This document shows positions 1 to 9,063 of a stretch of DNA of 64,000 nucleotides, piece after piece (positions within the stretch are counted from its first letter, which is position 1; each line of letters starts with the position of its first letter). This DNA comes from Urbifossiella sp046350095 (GTDB lineage: Bacteria > Planctomycetota > Planctomycetia > Gemmatales > Gemmataceae): assembly GCA_046350095.1 (NCBI GenBank), contig JAXMBA010000002.1, positions 1,550,001 to 1,614,000 of the forward strand, in the 5' to 3' direction. Made by a program: the position numbers and the translations under genes. Under the pieces are notes generated by a model. The model was not told the DNA's origin, searched no databases, and was given only the letters and a program-made list of their open reading frames with translations.

Positions 1-2
1 TG

Positions 3-473
3 GCCGACGCCGTCGGCCCCGTCGCCCCCGGGCAGGTGATCCTCGAACTCGGGCCGGGCACCGGCGTGTTCACGCGGGAGCTCGTGCGCCGATTCCCCTC
101 GGCACGCGTCGTCGCCGTCGAGCTGAACGAGCGCTTCGCCGGCCACCTCCGCACCGCCGTGCCGGGCGCCACCGTCGTGAACGGCTGCGCCTCGCGGCTG
201 GACGCGCACCTGGCGGGCCTCGGCTGCACGGCTCACGACGTGGCCGCGGTGGTGAGCGGGCTGCCGCTGCTGGTGCTGCCCGGCGACCTGCCGCGGCGGG
301 TGTTCGGGTCGGTCGCCGGGGCGCTCCGGCCGGGCCGCCGGTTCGTACAATTCACCTACTCCCAGAAGGCGTGGCGGCGGTTCGACGCCACCGGCTTCCG
401 GCCCGACGCGCCGCGCCGGGTGTGGCGGAACTTCCCGCCCGCGGTCGTCCTGCCGTTCACGCGCACCGACTGA
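3..473 (+). CDS. Class I SAM-dependent methyltransferase, PmtA-like (5' partial)
   Basis: The reading frame is open at the left edge of the window, so the N-terminus is missing. What remains is a Rossmann methyltransferase domain with the SAM-binding motif I (ILELGPGTGVFT) followed by an acidic strand end (VAVELNERF). The hydrophobic segment VVSGLPLLVLP and the motif FTYSQKAW resemble phospholipid N-methyltransferases of the PmtA group, which make phosphatidylcholine from phosphatidylethanolamine. The next two genes make phosphatidylethanolamine, which fits that role. The substrate is inferred from family resemblance and context and could also be an rRNA or a quinone. Confidence 0.7.
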   Translation, partial: ADAVGPVAPGQVILELGPGTGVFTRELVRRFPSARVVAVELNERFAGHLRTAVPGATVVNGCASRLDAHLAGLGCTAHDVAAVVSGLPLLVLPGDLPRRVFGSVAGALRPGRRFVQFTYSQKAWRRFDATGFRPDAPRRVWRNFPPAVVLPFTRTD

Positions 474-493
474 CCGAACTCCCCGGAACCCGC

Positions 494-1471
494 ATGTCGT
501 CCGCCGCGCCGCTCCCGCCCGAGCCGATGGACCCCAAGCTAACGACGATCCAGCCCGGCGGCGGCGTCGTGATGCGGCTCGAACTCGCCTGGGGCGCCCT
601 CCGCCGCGCCTACCTCCGCACCTTCCGCGCGGGTTACGTCCGCCGCATGGCCGCGCTCCGCAAGGGCGACACGAACCCCTGCCCGTTCCCCGTCCTCGAC
701 CCGCGCGACCTGAAGTTCTACCGCAACCAGCCCGGCTACCACTGGGAGCCGCAGGACGACCCGTTTCGCTGGCGCGACCGCATCCCGTTCGCCCGCGCCG
801 GCCTCGCCGAGTTGCTCGTCTTCACCGCCCTCACGTTCGGCCCCGCCGCGGCGCTGGCCGCGTGGCTCTCCACCGCCGGAGACGGCCTGCTGCCGGCGCT
901 CGGCTGGCTGCTCGTCGCGGCGCTGTGGGTGGCCGGCGTGCTCGTCGTGTGGTTCTTCCGCGACCCCGAGCGCGCCGTGCCGACGGCCCCGGGCCTGGTC
1001 ATCTCCCCGGCCGACGGCAAGGTCGTGCTCATCCAGGAGCTGGAGTACGACGAGTTCGTCGGCGGCCCGGCGGTGCAGATCGGCATCTTCCTGTCGATCT
1101 TCAACTGCCACCTGAACCGCGCCCCTGTGGCCGGCCGAGTGGTCGGGCTGCGCTACAAGATGGGCAAATTCCTGAACGCGATCCGCCCCGAGTCGGCGCG
1201 CGAGAACGAGCAACTCGCGGTGCGGATGCAGGAGGACGCCCCGCCGTACCGCCGCTACGTCATCCGCCAGATCACCGGCGCCATCGCCCGCCGCATCGTG
1301 TGCTGGCTGAAGCCGGGCGACGCCGTGAGCCGCGGCGAGCGGTTCGGCATGATCAAGTTCGGCTCGCGCACGGAGCTGGTGATGCCGCGGGAGGCGGGGC
1401 TGAAGATCGTCACCAAGCTCGGCGACAAGGTGAAGGCGGGGCTGTCGGTGCTCGCGGAGTACCCCTCATGA
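494..1471 (+). CDS. psd: Phosphatidylserine decarboxylase
   Basis: This enzyme decarboxylates phosphatidylserine to phosphatidylethanolamine at the membrane. Two hydrophobic segments in the middle are followed by the conserved WFFRDPERAVP and SPADGKVV motifs. The C-terminal FGMIKFGSRTEL contains the Gly-Ser pair where self-cleavage makes the pyruvoyl cofactor, as in the short archaeal-type PSD family. The frame is open from 371, but that part overlaps the previous gene and is not PSD-like, so ATG 494 is chosen. At 325 residues it is longer than the usual ~210 because of an N-terminal extension. The stop overlaps the next start (ATGA), coupling it to pssA. Confidence 0.92.
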   Translation: MSSAAPLPPEPMDPKLTTIQPGGGVVMRLELAWGALRRAYLRTFRAGYVRRMAALRKGDTNPCPFPVLDPRDLKFYRNQPGYHWEPQDDPFRWRDRIPFARAGLAELLVFTALTFGPAAALAAWLSTAGDGLLPALGWLLVAALWVAGVLVVWFFRDPERAVPTAPGLVISPADGKVVLIQELEYDEFVGGPAVQIGIFLSIFNCHLNRAPVAGRVVGLRYKMGKFLNAIRPESARENEQLAVRMQEDAPPYRRYVIRQITGAIARRIVCWLKPGDAVSRGERFGMIKFGSRTELVMPREAGLKIVTKLGDKVKAGLSVLAEYPS

Positions 1472-2361
1472 AGCTGAAGCTGCGCGGACGCCGGCCGAGG
1501 CCCAAAGCGTTCGCCGTGCTGCCGACGCTGCTGACGCTGGCCAACGGCGTGTGCGGCTTCGGGGCCATCGCGTTCGCGTCGGGGTGGGCCGGGTACGAGC
1601 CGGCGACGGCGCTGTTCACCGCCGGCTGCCTCATCTTCCTCGGCATGCTGTTCGACGGCCTCGACGGCGCCGCCGCCCGCTGGGCCGGGCAGACGAGTAA
1701 GTTCGGCGCCGAGCTCGATTCCCTCTGCGACGCGATCAGCTTCGGGGCGGCGCCGGCGTTCGTGATGCTGGCGCTGGCGAAGTTCGAGCACGTCGGCATC
1801 CCGCCGCGGCTGCTGTTCGTGGTGGCGGCGCTGTACGTGGTGGGGGCGGTGCTGCGGCTGGCGCGGTTCAACGTGGAGCCGCCGCCGCCGCCGGAGCTGG
1901 CCGCCGAGGAGAAGGCAAAGGGGTTCACGGGCCTGCCGTCGCCGGCGGCGGCGGCGGTGGTGGCGTCGTTCCCGATCGCGCTGTTCGGCCCGCAGCTCGC
2001 GTCGGACGCGGAGCCGTCGGAGGCCGCGGCGCTGACCGACCTGTGGGCGGCCCGGCTGCTGCCGCTGGTGACGTTCGGCGTGGCGCTGCTGATGGTGTCG
2101 CGGGTGAGGTACGCCCACCTGCTGAAGCAATTGCTGCGGCGCGGGCGGAACCGGAAGCTCCTGCTGGTGGTGGTCTTCGCCATTCTGGTGGTGATCGCGG
2201 TGCCGCGGGTGGCGGTGCCGATCCTGGTGTGCTGGTACGCCTTCGCGCCGCCGGTGATGGCGGGCTGGACCCGCTACTTCCGGGGGGCGCCGCCGGCGCC
2301 GGCGCCCGCGTCGGGGGTGTACCCGCGGCCGGTGCCGCCGAACGACGGCACTTCGGGCTGA
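1468..2361 (+). CDS. pssA: CDP-diacylglycerol--serine O-phosphatidyltransferase
   Basis: This integral membrane enzyme makes phosphatidylserine from CDP-diacylglycerol and serine, supplying the substrate of the preceding psd gene. The CDP-alcohol phosphatidyltransferase signature is complete: DG-x2-AR-x8-G-x3-D-x3-D, beginning at DGAAARW about 70 residues in. Several hydrophobic helices surround it, including a strongly hydrophobic C-terminal pair (LLLVVVFAILVVIAVP). The ATG sits inside the psd stop codon, so translation is coupled. The last ~25 residues are proline- and alanine-rich and look unstructured. Its 297 residues are slightly long for the family. Confidence 0.92.
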   Translation: MKLKLRGRRPRPKAFAVLPTLLTLANGVCGFGAIAFASGWAGYEPATALFTAGCLIFLGMLFDGLDGAAARWAGQTSKFGAELDSLCDAISFGAAPAFVMLALAKFEHVGIPPRLLFVVAALYVVGAVLRLARFNVEPPPPPELAAEEKAKGFTGLPSPAAAAVVASFPIALFGPQLASDAEPSEAAALTDLWAARLLPLVTFGVALLMVSRVRYAHLLKQLLRRGRNRKLLLVVVFAILVVIAVPRVAVPILVCWYAFAPPVMAGWTRYFRGAPPAPAPASGVYPRPVPPNDGTSG

Positions 2362-2371
2362 TCCCGCCCCC

Positions 2372-2588
2372 GGGTTTTCACCCGGAAGGGGTGAGAGCCC
2401 TCAGCCCAGGACAAGGCCCGAAGGGCCGCCGCCCTGGGTACGGGGATCCAACCACCCCGCAGGCTGAAGGCCTGCCAGCCGGCTCGCAGGCCTTCAGCCT
2501 GCAAATCCCAACCCTTCACACCCAGGGCGGCGCCGCTTCGCGGCTCGCCCTGGGCCGAGGGCTGCCAGGCCTTCGGCCTGAAAACCCC
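2372..2588. repeat. Nested palindromic element, family A copy 1
   Basis: This ~215-bp element starts 10 bases after the pssA stop. It has outer arms built from short hairpins and the block CAGCCCTCAGCCCAGG / CCCTGGGCcGAGGGCTG. The inner hairpin at about 2460-2504 has perfect 17-base arms (GCAGGCTGAAGGCCTGC). In this copy the left terminal hairpin is CACCC-GGAA-GGGGTG, whereas the right one is CAGGCC-TTC-GGCCTG, so the two ends no longer match each other. Related copies are at 9525, 24753 and 47102. No ORF or T-tract is associated. Confidence 0.9.
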
Positions 2589-2635
2589 GGCACCGACCAA
2601 CGCCGGACTCGAACCGACTGGATTCGGGCGGACCC

Positions 2636-3340
2636 ATGACCGACCCCACGAAGCCGCCGGGCAACATCCTCCTCATCTGCTGGCGGCAGTGGCTCGCCGA
2701 GCGCGCCCTGGCCCGGCGCGGCGTCCGCTACCGGTCCACCGACCGGGCCGTCGTCGCCGCCGCCTACGCGGCCATGACCGAGGACGAGTTCGAGGCGTCG
2801 AACGCCCGGCAGACGTGGGCCAACTGGCGGACCATCCCGCGGGCGCTAAAGGGCCGCGTGCCCGCCCGCCCGTGGCGCGCGCTCGACCTCGGCTGCGGCA
2901 CCGGCACCTCGACGCGCGTGTTGGCCGCGTGCGCCCCGGCGGGCTCGGAGGTGACCGGGTACGAGCTGGCGCCGCAGCTCGCGGAGGTGGCCGCCCGGCG
3001 GGCGTACGCCCCGGGCGTGACGGTGCGGTTCGTGTGTCAGGGGATCACCGAGCCGCTCCGCGACCCGGCGGGCGAGGTGGTGCGGGCGGCGTCGGTGGAC
3101 GTGGTGAACAGCAGCGGCGTGGTCGGCCACCACCTCGACCCGGAGACGGTGCGGCCGCTGGTGGCGGAGGTGCGGCGGGTGCTGGCGCCCGGCGGGGTGG
3201 CGGTGCTCGACGACGGGCCGACGCTGCCGACCGCGGCGCTGACGGAACGGATGCGGGCGGCCGGCTTCGAGCCGCTGGGCCGGTACAAGTGCTGGCCGCT
3301 GGCCACGAGCGCCCAGGTGGCGTTCCGGGCGCCCGGGTAG
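2636..3340 (+). CDS. Class I SAM-dependent methyltransferase, substrate unknown
   Basis: This 234-residue protein has a Rossmann methyltransferase core. Motif I is ALDLGCGTGTSTRVLA at about residue 80, then VTGYELAPQLAEVAARR for the ribose-binding strand and VDVVNSSGVVGHHLD where class I enzymes of the methyltransf_11/25 type show their post-II region. There is no signal peptide or membrane helix. It stands alone between repeat element A1 and a promoter for the ABC exporter. The substrate cannot be read from the sequence. ATG 2636 follows a run of non-coding repeat sequence and is the first plausible start. Confidence 0.8.
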   Translation: MTDPTKPPGNILLICWRQWLAERALARRGVRYRSTDRAVVAAAYAAMTEDEFEASNARQTWANWRTIPRALKGRVPARPWRALDLGCGTGTSTRVLAACAPAGSEVTGYELAPQLAEVAARRAYAPGVTVRFVCQGITEPLRDPAGEVVRAASVDVVNSSGVVGHHLDPETVRPLVAEVRRVLAPGGVAVLDDGPTLPTAALTERMRAAGFEPLGRYKCWPLATSAQVAFRAPG

Positions 3341-3377
3341 CCGCCGTCGGCCCATCGGGCGGGCGCGTTTTCCCCTC

Positions 3378-3407
3378 TTGCCCCCGTTCCCGCCGCGCGG
3401 GTATAAC
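3378..3407 (+). promoter_or_regulatory. Sigma-70-type promoter for the ABC exporter
   Basis: A TTGCCC -35 box (3378-3383) is separated by 18 bases from a TATAAC -10 box (3402-3407). The start codon follows only 8 bases after the -10 box, so the predicted transcript begins about 2 bases before the ATG and is effectively leaderless. The same spacing recurs at 7092-7121. This is a sequence match only. Confidence 0.5.
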
Positions 3408-3415
3408 CCGCGGCC

Positions 3416-5503
3416 ATGCGGAACTTCCTGCGCACCCTGAAGTACGCCTGGCCGTACCGCCGCCGCCTGCTCGCGTCGTTCGTCTGCGCCCTCGTCGTCG
3501 CGGCGCTGTGGAGCCTCAACCTCTCCGCCATCTACCCGGTCCTGAAGATCCTCAGCACCGACAAGAACCTGCAGCAGTGGGTGGACGACGAGATCGACAC
3601 CTGCGTGAAGGAGCGGAACCGCCCCGACCGGCAGGCGAAGCTGGAGCAGCTCCGCGCCGACCTCCGCGCCGCCGAGGCGCAGCCCGAGGGCGCCGACCGC
3701 GAGACGGCCATCCGCAAGGCCGGCCACGAGATCGCCAAGGTCGAGGAGACGCTTCTGTACTTCGCCACGTGGGAGTACCGCTACCGGCTGCTGCGCGACC
3801 GCGTCATCACGCACCTGCCGGAGGACCGGTTCGCCACGTTCCTGGTCATCATGGGCGCGGTCGTCGGGTGCGTCGCGGTGAAGGGCGTGTTCGAGTTCGC
3901 CCACGAGTCGCTGGTCGGCAGCGTGATGAACCGGACGCTGTTCGACATCCGCAACCGCTGCTTCCGCCGGCTCATCCACCAGGACATCCGCCAGATCACC
4001 GCGGCCGGCACGGCCGACCTGATGGCCCGGTTCACGAACGACACCGAGCAGCTCGGCCTGGGGCTGAAGATCCTGTTCGGCCGCATGGTCGCCGAGCCGC
4101 TCAAGGCCGTCGGCTGCCTCGCCGTGGCGTGCAGCATCTCGTGGCAGCTCACCGTCGTGTTCTGCGTCGTGGTGCCGCTGGTGATGGTCACGCTGATGCG
4201 CGTCAGCCGGGCGATGCGCCGCGCCGCCCGGAAGGTGCTGGAGCGGATGAGCGTGCTGTACAAGCTGCTGCGGGAGGTGCTGGACGGCGCCCGCGCGGTG
4301 AAGGCGTTCACCCGCGAGCCGCACGAGCGCCGCCGGTTCCACAAGGCCACCGAGGAGTACAACCGCAAGGCGATGCGCGTGGTGTACATCGACGCGTTCG
4401 CCAACCCGCTGATCGAGCTGCTCGGCGTGCTGGCCGTGGGCCTGGCGCTGGCCGCGGGCACGTACCTGGTGGTGACGAAGCACACGCACATCTTCGGCAT
4501 GCGGATGACGGGCCAGCCGCTGGAGTTCGCCACGCTGTTGCAGCTGTACGCCTTCCTGGCGGCCATCGCCGACCCGGTGCGGAAGCTGTCGAGCGTGTAC
4601 ACGAAGCTCCAGAGCGGCGAGGCGGCGGCGAACCGCGTGTTCGAGGTGTTCGACCGCGTGCCGAGCGTGGGCGCGAACCCGGCCGGGCCGCGGGTCGGGC
4701 GGGTGAAGAAGGGGATCGAGTTCCGGCACGTCTGCTTCAGCTACAACCCCGGCTCGGACGCGCCGACGCTCGACCTCGTGGACCTGACGGTGAAGGCCGG
4801 CGAGACGGTGGCGCTGGTCGGCCCGAACGGGTGCGGCAAGACGACGCTGCTCGGCCTGCTGCCGCGGTTCTACGACCCCGACCACGGGGCGGTCTTCGTG
4901 GACGGCGTGAACGTGCGGCAGGCGCACCTGCGGAGCCTGCGCCGCCGCATCGGCCTGGTGACGCAGGACACGCAGCTGTTCGACGACACGGTGTTCGCCA
5001 ACATCGCCTACGGCAAGAAGGGGGCGACGGAGGCCGAGGTGGTCGCGGCGGCGAAGAAGGCGCACGCCCACGACTTCATCGAGAAGGAGCTGCCGGCGGG
5101 CTACCAGACGATGATCGGCGACCTGGCGGGGAAGATCAGCGGCGGGCAGCGGCAGCGGATCGCGCTGGCGCGGGCGATCCTGCGCGACCCGGACGTGCTG
5201 ATCCTGGACGAGTTCACGAGCCAGATCGACCCGACGAGCGAGGCCGAGATTCACGCCGCCCTGAAGGACTTCGTGAAGGGGCGGACGGTGCTCATGATCA
5301 CGCACCGGCTGCACGCCGCGGCGGAGCTCGCGGACCGCGTGGTGGTGATGGACGCCGGCAAGATCGTGGCCGTGGGGCCGCACGCCGAGCTGCTGGCGAC
5401 GTGCCCGCTGTACCGCCGCCTGTGCGACCCCGGCCAGCGCGGCGAGGACGAGCCGCCGCCGCCCAGGCCGTCCGAGCCGCCGGCGAAGCGGGAGGCGGCG
5501 TGA
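3416..5503 (+). CDS. ABC exporter, fused membrane and ATPase domains (MsbA-like)
   Basis: This is a half-transporter of the type-IV ABC exporter fold, probably moving a lipid or lipid-linked sugar across the inner membrane. About 430 residues of membrane domain are followed by the ATPase domain: Walker A GPNGCGKTT, Q-loop TQDTQLFDD, signature ISGGQRQRIALARA, Walker B VLILDEF and switch MITHRLH. A charged stretch of about 70 residues (near 60-130) is inserted between the first two helices, which is unusual. The Walker B/D-loop reads DEFTSQID rather than the common DEATSALD. It is translationally coupled to a lipid-dependent glycosyltransferase gene, which supports an envelope glycolipid role. 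Confidence 0.9.
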   Translation: MRNFLRTLKYAWPYRRRLLASFVCALVVAALWSLNLSAIYPVLKILSTDKNLQQWVDDEIDTCVKERNRPDRQAKLEQLRADLRAAEAQPEGADRETAIRKAGHEIAKVEETLLYFATWEYRYRLLRDRVITHLPEDRFATFLVIMGAVVGCVAVKGVFEFAHESLVGSVMNRTLFDIRNRCFRRLIHQDIRQITAAGTADLMARFTNDTEQLGLGLKILFGRMVAEPLKAVGCLAVACSISWQLTVVFCVVVPLVMVTLMRVSRAMRRAARKVLERMSVLYKLLREVLDGARAVKAFTREPHERRRFHKATEEYNRKAMRVVYIDAFANPLIELLGVLAVGLALAAGTYLVVTKHTHIFGMRMTGQPLEFATLLQLYAFLAAIADPVRKLSSVYTKLQSGEAAANRVFEVFDRVPSVGANPAGPRVGRVKKGIEFRHVCFSYNPGSDAPTLDLVDLTVKAGETVALVGPNGCGKTTLLGLLPRFYDPDHGAVFVDGVNVRQAHLRSLRRRIGLVTQDTQLFDDTVFANIAYGKKGATEAEVVAAAKKAHAHDFIEKELPAGYQTMIGDLAGKISGGQRQRIALARAILRDPDVLILDEFTSQIDPTSEAEIHAALKDFVKGRTVLMITHRLHAAAELADRVVVMDAGKIVAVGPHAELLATCPLYRRLCDPGQRGEDEPPPPRPSEPPAKREAA

Positions 5504-7068
5504 GCACCCCCGGTGCCTCGACGCGCCGCGACCGCCCGGGCGCGCCCGCGGCTGCGCCCGTTCTCCGAACGCAGATCGTCGATCACGGCAGCCACCCCGT
5601 TGCGGCCGGGGCTCGTCGGCGCGCCTGGATTCCCGTCGTCGCCGTTGCCGGCGTCGTCGCCCTGTTCACCGCCGGGCTCGGCAGCCGAGAGCTGTTCAGC
5701 AGTCACGAGGCGCGCGCCGCCCAGAACGCGCAGCGGATGCTCGACACCGGCGCGTGGGGGCTGCCGGTCCTGTTCGACGGGCAGGTCGATCTGCAGAAGC
5801 CGCCGGGCTACTACTGGCTCGTCGCCGCCGCGGGGTGGCTCAACGGCGGCACGGTGAACGAGGCCTGCGCCCGGCTGCCGGCGGCGCTCGCGGGGCTGTT
5901 CACGGTCGCGCTCGTGTACGGCTGGCTGCGCCGCGAAGGCCGATCCGTGGCGGCGGCGGTCGCGGCGCTGACGCTGGCCACGGCCGGGCACTTCACCGCG
6001 ATCTCGCGCACGGCCCGCATCGACGTGCCGCTGACGTGCGCGGTGGCGGTGACGCTGGTGGCCTTCTACCGCGGCACGCGCTCGACGCGCCTCGGCCCCT
6101 TTCTCCTCGCCGCCGTCGCCGCCGCGGTCGGCGTGTTGCTCAAGGGCCCCGTCGCCCTCGCGCTGGTCGGCCCCGCCGCGGTCGCGTGGCTCGTGGTGAA
6201 GCCGCGCGGCGGTGGGCTCACCGTCCCCGCCGCGCTCCTCGGCGTCGCCGTCGTGCTGGCGCTCGCCGCGCCGTGGTTCCTGTGGGCGAACGCCGCCACC
6301 GACGGCGAGTTCGTCCGCGTCTTCTTCTGGCACCACAACGTCGAGCGGTTCGCCGGCACGTCGCCGACGCTGGCGTCGCACCCGGTGTGGTACTACCTGC
6401 CGCGCCTCGCCGCCGACTTCCTCCCGTGGACGCCCGCGCTCGCACTCCTGACGTGGTGGGCGGTGCGCGCCGGCGGCTGGCGAACCGACCCGCTGTTCCG
6501 CTTCGGCGTGGTGTGGTGCGTCACGATGTTCGCGGTCCTGTCGGCGGCGAAGTTCAAGCGGGCCGACTACCTCCTGCCGCTGTACCCCGGCGCCGCGGTC
6601 GTGCTCGGCTGCGCTGCCGAGCGGTGGCTCGCCACGCGGTCGAACCCGCGCACCGTCCGCCGGGCGACGTGGGCGTTCGCGCTGGTGCTGGCCGGCGTCG
6701 CGGTCGGCTGGGGCGTGGTGACGCAGGTCGTGGAGCCGGCGGAGGAGGCGCGCGAGGGGAGGCGGGCGTTCGCCGCGTTCATCCGCGCCGCCGCGCCGCA
6801 GCCGGAACCGGTGCTCATGTTCCGGGCCGAGTCGCACCTGCTGGCGTTCCACCTCGGCCGGCCGCTCGACACGAAGGTGGAGTGGCACGACCTGGCGGCG
6901 TGGCTGCGCGAGCCGGGGCCGCGGTTCGTGGTGATGCCGCCGGAGTACGTCTACCCCGCCGCCGAGATCGTGAAGGTGCGGCGACTGGTCGAGGTCGGCC
7001 GGCTGGAGCAGTTCACCGGGGCGAAGCCGCCGCGGCCGCTCGTGTTCCTCCGCACCGCGGACGAGTAG
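5500..7068 (+). CDS. Membrane glycosyltransferase, family 39 / ArnT-like
   Basis: This polytopic membrane protein of 522 residues resembles dolichyl-phosphate-mannose and ArnT-type transferases, which move a sugar from a polyprenyl phosphate donor to an acceptor on the periplasmic side. The first loop carries SSHEARAAQNAQRML, the position where ArnT has its acidic catalytic motif, and LQKPPGYYWL, the conserved second motif. Hydrophobic helices continue to about residue 400, followed by a soluble tail. The GTG start overlaps the stop of the ABC exporter (GTGA), so the two are coupled. The first acid of the usual DE pair is replaced by His here. The acceptor is unknown. Confidence 0.8.
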   Translation: MSTPGASTRRDRPGAPAAAPVLRTQIVDHGSHPVAAGARRRAWIPVVAVAGVVALFTAGLGSRELFSSHEARAAQNAQRMLDTGAWGLPVLFDGQVDLQKPPGYYWLVAAAGWLNGGTVNEACARLPAALAGLFTVALVYGWLRREGRSVAAAVAALTLATAGHFTAISRTARIDVPLTCAVAVTLVAFYRGTRSTRLGPFLLAAVAAAVGVLLKGPVALALVGPAAVAWLVVKPRGGGLTVPAALLGVAVVLALAAPWFLWANAATDGEFVRVFFWHHNVERFAGTSPTLASHPVWYYLPRLAADFLPWTPALALLTWWAVRAGGWRTDPLFRFGVVWCVTMFAVLSAAKFKRADYLLPLYPGAAVVLGCAAERWLATRSNPRTVRRATWAFALVLAGVAVGWGVVTQVVEPAEEAREGRRAFAAFIRAAAPQPEPVLMFRAESHLLAFHLGRPLDTKVEWHDLAAWLREPGPRFVVMPPEYVYPAAEIVKVRRLVEVGRLEQFTGAKPPRPLVFLRTADE

Positions 7069-7091
7069 CTTTCCCCGCGGCCAATCCCGGC

Positions 7092-7121
7092 TTGCCGCCG
7101 CCGGCCGGGTGCGGCTAGGAT
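7092..7121 (+). promoter_or_regulatory. Sigma-70-type promoter before the 7132 gene
   Basis: A TTGCCG -35 box (7092-7097) is followed after 18 bases by a TAGGAT -10 box (7116-7121). It is the same arrangement as at 3378-3407. The in-frame ATG at 7120 lies within the -10 box and so cannot be used from this promoter. That decides in favour of ATG 7132, which gives a 5' leader of only a few bases. Confidence 0.5.
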
Positions 7122-7131
7122 GCCGCCCGTC

Positions 7132-9042
7132 ATGGACGACACGCCGACCGACGGGTTCCGTCACCACCCGCGCTGGCTGCTTGGCGTGGTGGCGGTGGCG
7201 TGCGCCCAGGCCGGCCTGTTGCTGGGGCTGTTCGGCCCGCACCGCGCGTTCGCCGACCTGCTCGACGACCGGCCCGTCCTCTCGGGCCGGCACCCGCTCC
7301 ACCTGTACCACGGCACCCTCGGGGCCGAGGCGTTCCGCGCCCGCGGCGCCACCACCGTCTACGACCCCAACTTCCAGGCCGGGTACGCCAAAACGCCCGT
7401 GTTCGACGGCGCCTGCCGCCCGGCCGAGCTGGTGCTGTGGCTCGCCGGCCGCGGCTACTCGCCGGCCGCGTACAAGGTCGGCCTGTTCGCGCTGCTGCTG
7501 CTGGTGCCGCTCGGGTTCGTGCTGGCCGCCCGCGGCGCGGGGCTCCCCGCCGGCGCCGCCGTGCTCGCGGGGGCCGCCGGCGTGGTGATCTCGGCGACGG
7601 GGCCGGTCCACCGCCTGATCGACGAGGGCGAGATCGACTACCTCCTGGCCGGGCTCACGGTCGTGGTGTTCGTGTGCTGGCTGGCCCGGTACGCGAAGTG
7701 GTTCGGCGTGGACTCGTGGCTCGTGCTGGCGGTCACGGCCGTGGCCGGGTGGTACGCGCACCCGGTCGTCTGGGTCGGGGTGCTGCCGGTGGTCGTGGTC
7801 TTCTACGTGGCCGTGGCGCCGCGGCAGGAGCTGGCGTGGCACCTCGGCCTGCTCGGCGTCGTGGCCGCGGGCGTCGCCCCGAACGCGTGGTGGCTCACCG
7901 ACTGGGTCCGGTACTGGTGGCACCGCGAGCCGAGCCCCGGCGACCCGGCCGCGTTCCCGACGTGGCAGGCCGTCGCCGGCGAGCCGTCGGACTACGCGGC
8001 GCTGCTGAACTCGGTGCCGTTCGGCGTGCCGGTCGCGGTGCTGTCGGCGGCCGGGCTCGTGCTGCTGTGGAAGGCCGGGCACCGCGGCGCCGCCGGGCTC
8101 GTCGCCGTCACCGCGGCCGCCGCCGTGGCGCTGGCGCGGCTGTCGGCCGAGTGGCCGCAGTGCGCCCCGGACACGCCCGACCGCCTGATCCCGCTCGCCG
8201 CCGGGCTGCTGGCGGTGCCGGCGTCGTTCGCCGTGTGGGCGGTGCTGGCCCGGTTCCGACTCGCCGGCCCGCTGACGCTCGCGGCCGTGGCCGGCGTGCT
8301 GCTCCTCGGCTGGGCCGACGGGCCGACCCGCCCGCTGGCCGCCGTGGCGCAGGTGGACGGCCGCCCGCTGCTGGTCGGGCTGTCGGGCGAGCAGGACGAG
8401 TTGGTCGCGGCGCTGAAGCGGCACACGACGCCGGAGGCGCGCATCCTCTGGGACGACGGCGACGAGCCGCGGCCGGGGTGGAACTGGACGGCGCTACTGC
8501 CGGTGCTCACGGACCGCGCCTACCTCGGCGGGCTCGACCCGGCGTGCGGCGTGGAGTCGGGCTTCTGCCGGATGCAGGCCGGGTGCCTGACCGGCCGCCC
8601 GCTCGCGGCCCGCCCGGACGCCGAGCTGGACCGCTTCTGCCACTGGTACAACGTCGGCTGGGTGGTGGGGCGGACGCCGGCGGCGATCGAGCGGTGGTCG
8701 AAGTACCCGGCGGCGGCGGTGGTGGCGCGGCTGACGGAGGCCGGCCGGCCGGTGGTGCTGTTCGAGCTGAAGCGGCCGCGGTCGTTCGTGCTGCGCGGGT
8801 CGGCGACGTGGGACGGGGCGACGACGACGCGGGTCACGCTGTCGAACGTGGTGCCGGACCGCGAGGGCGTGGTGGACCTGAGCCTGCACTGGGCGGACGG
8901 CCTGCGGGTGTACCCGTCGTACGTGAACCGCGGCGAGCCGGACTCGACGGAGGCGGTGGACGTGGGCGACCCGGTGAAGCACGTCCGGCTGCGCCTCCCC
9001 GGCCCCGTCCCGCGGCTCACACTGGTGTGGGAGAACCGGTAG
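7132..9042 (+). CDS. Large integral membrane protein, GT-C-like, function unknown
   Basis: This protein of 636 residues has about ten hydrophobic helices spread over the first ~430 residues, then a soluble C-terminal domain of ~200 residues. The arrangement resembles GT-C fold glycosyltransferases, which have a membrane bundle and a periplasmic tail. The tail contains EARILWDDGDEPRPGWN, which fits an extracytoplasmic sugar-handling domain, but no diagnostic motif is visible. The neighbouring upstream gene is a family-39 glycosyltransferase. The start at 7132 is chosen because the earlier ATG overlaps the predicted -10 box. The exact activity is unknown. Confidence 0.75.
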   Translation: MDDTPTDGFRHHPRWLLGVVAVACAQAGLLLGLFGPHRAFADLLDDRPVLSGRHPLHLYHGTLGAEAFRARGATTVYDPNFQAGYAKTPVFDGACRPAELVLWLAGRGYSPAAYKVGLFALLLLVPLGFVLAARGAGLPAGAAVLAGAAGVVISATGPVHRLIDEGEIDYLLAGLTVVVFVCWLARYAKWFGVDSWLVLAVTAVAGWYAHPVVWVGVLPVVVVFYVAVAPRQELAWHLGLLGVVAAGVAPNAWWLTDWVRYWWHREPSPGDPAAFPTWQAVAGEPSDYAALLNSVPFGVPVAVLSAAGLVLLWKAGHRGAAGLVAVTAAAAVALARLSAEWPQCAPDTPDRLIPLAAGLLAVPASFAVWAVLARFRLAGPLTLAAVAGVLLLGWADGPTRPLAAVAQVDGRPLLVGLSGEQDELVAALKRHTTPEARILWDDGDEPRPGWNWTALLPVLTDRAYLGGLDPACGVESGFCRMQAGCLTGRPLAARPDAELDRFCHWYNVGWVVGRTPAAIERWSKYPAAAVVARLTEAGRPVVLFELKRPRSFVLRGSATWDGATTTRVTLSNVVPDREGVVDLSLHWADGLRVYPSYVNRGEPDSTEAVDVGDPVKHVRLRLPGPVPRLTLVWENR

Positions 9043-9063
9043 CGACGGCGGAGGACACCGGCG

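Noticed and set aside
2689..5500. Extended open frame upstream of the ArnT-like gene
   Set aside because: The frame stays open through the methyltransferase and ABC genes but reads as Arg/Gly-rich noise. Homology starts at GTG 5500.
7120..7131. ATG 7120 as the start of the membrane protein
   Set aside because: It overlaps a predicted -10 box; ATG 7132 is compatible with that promoter.
5251..8424. Minus-strand open frame of 1057 codons
   Set aside because: It runs opposite to three well-supported genes, is extremely rich in Arg, Gly, His and Pro, and has no recognisable motif. It is a shadow frame caused by high GC.
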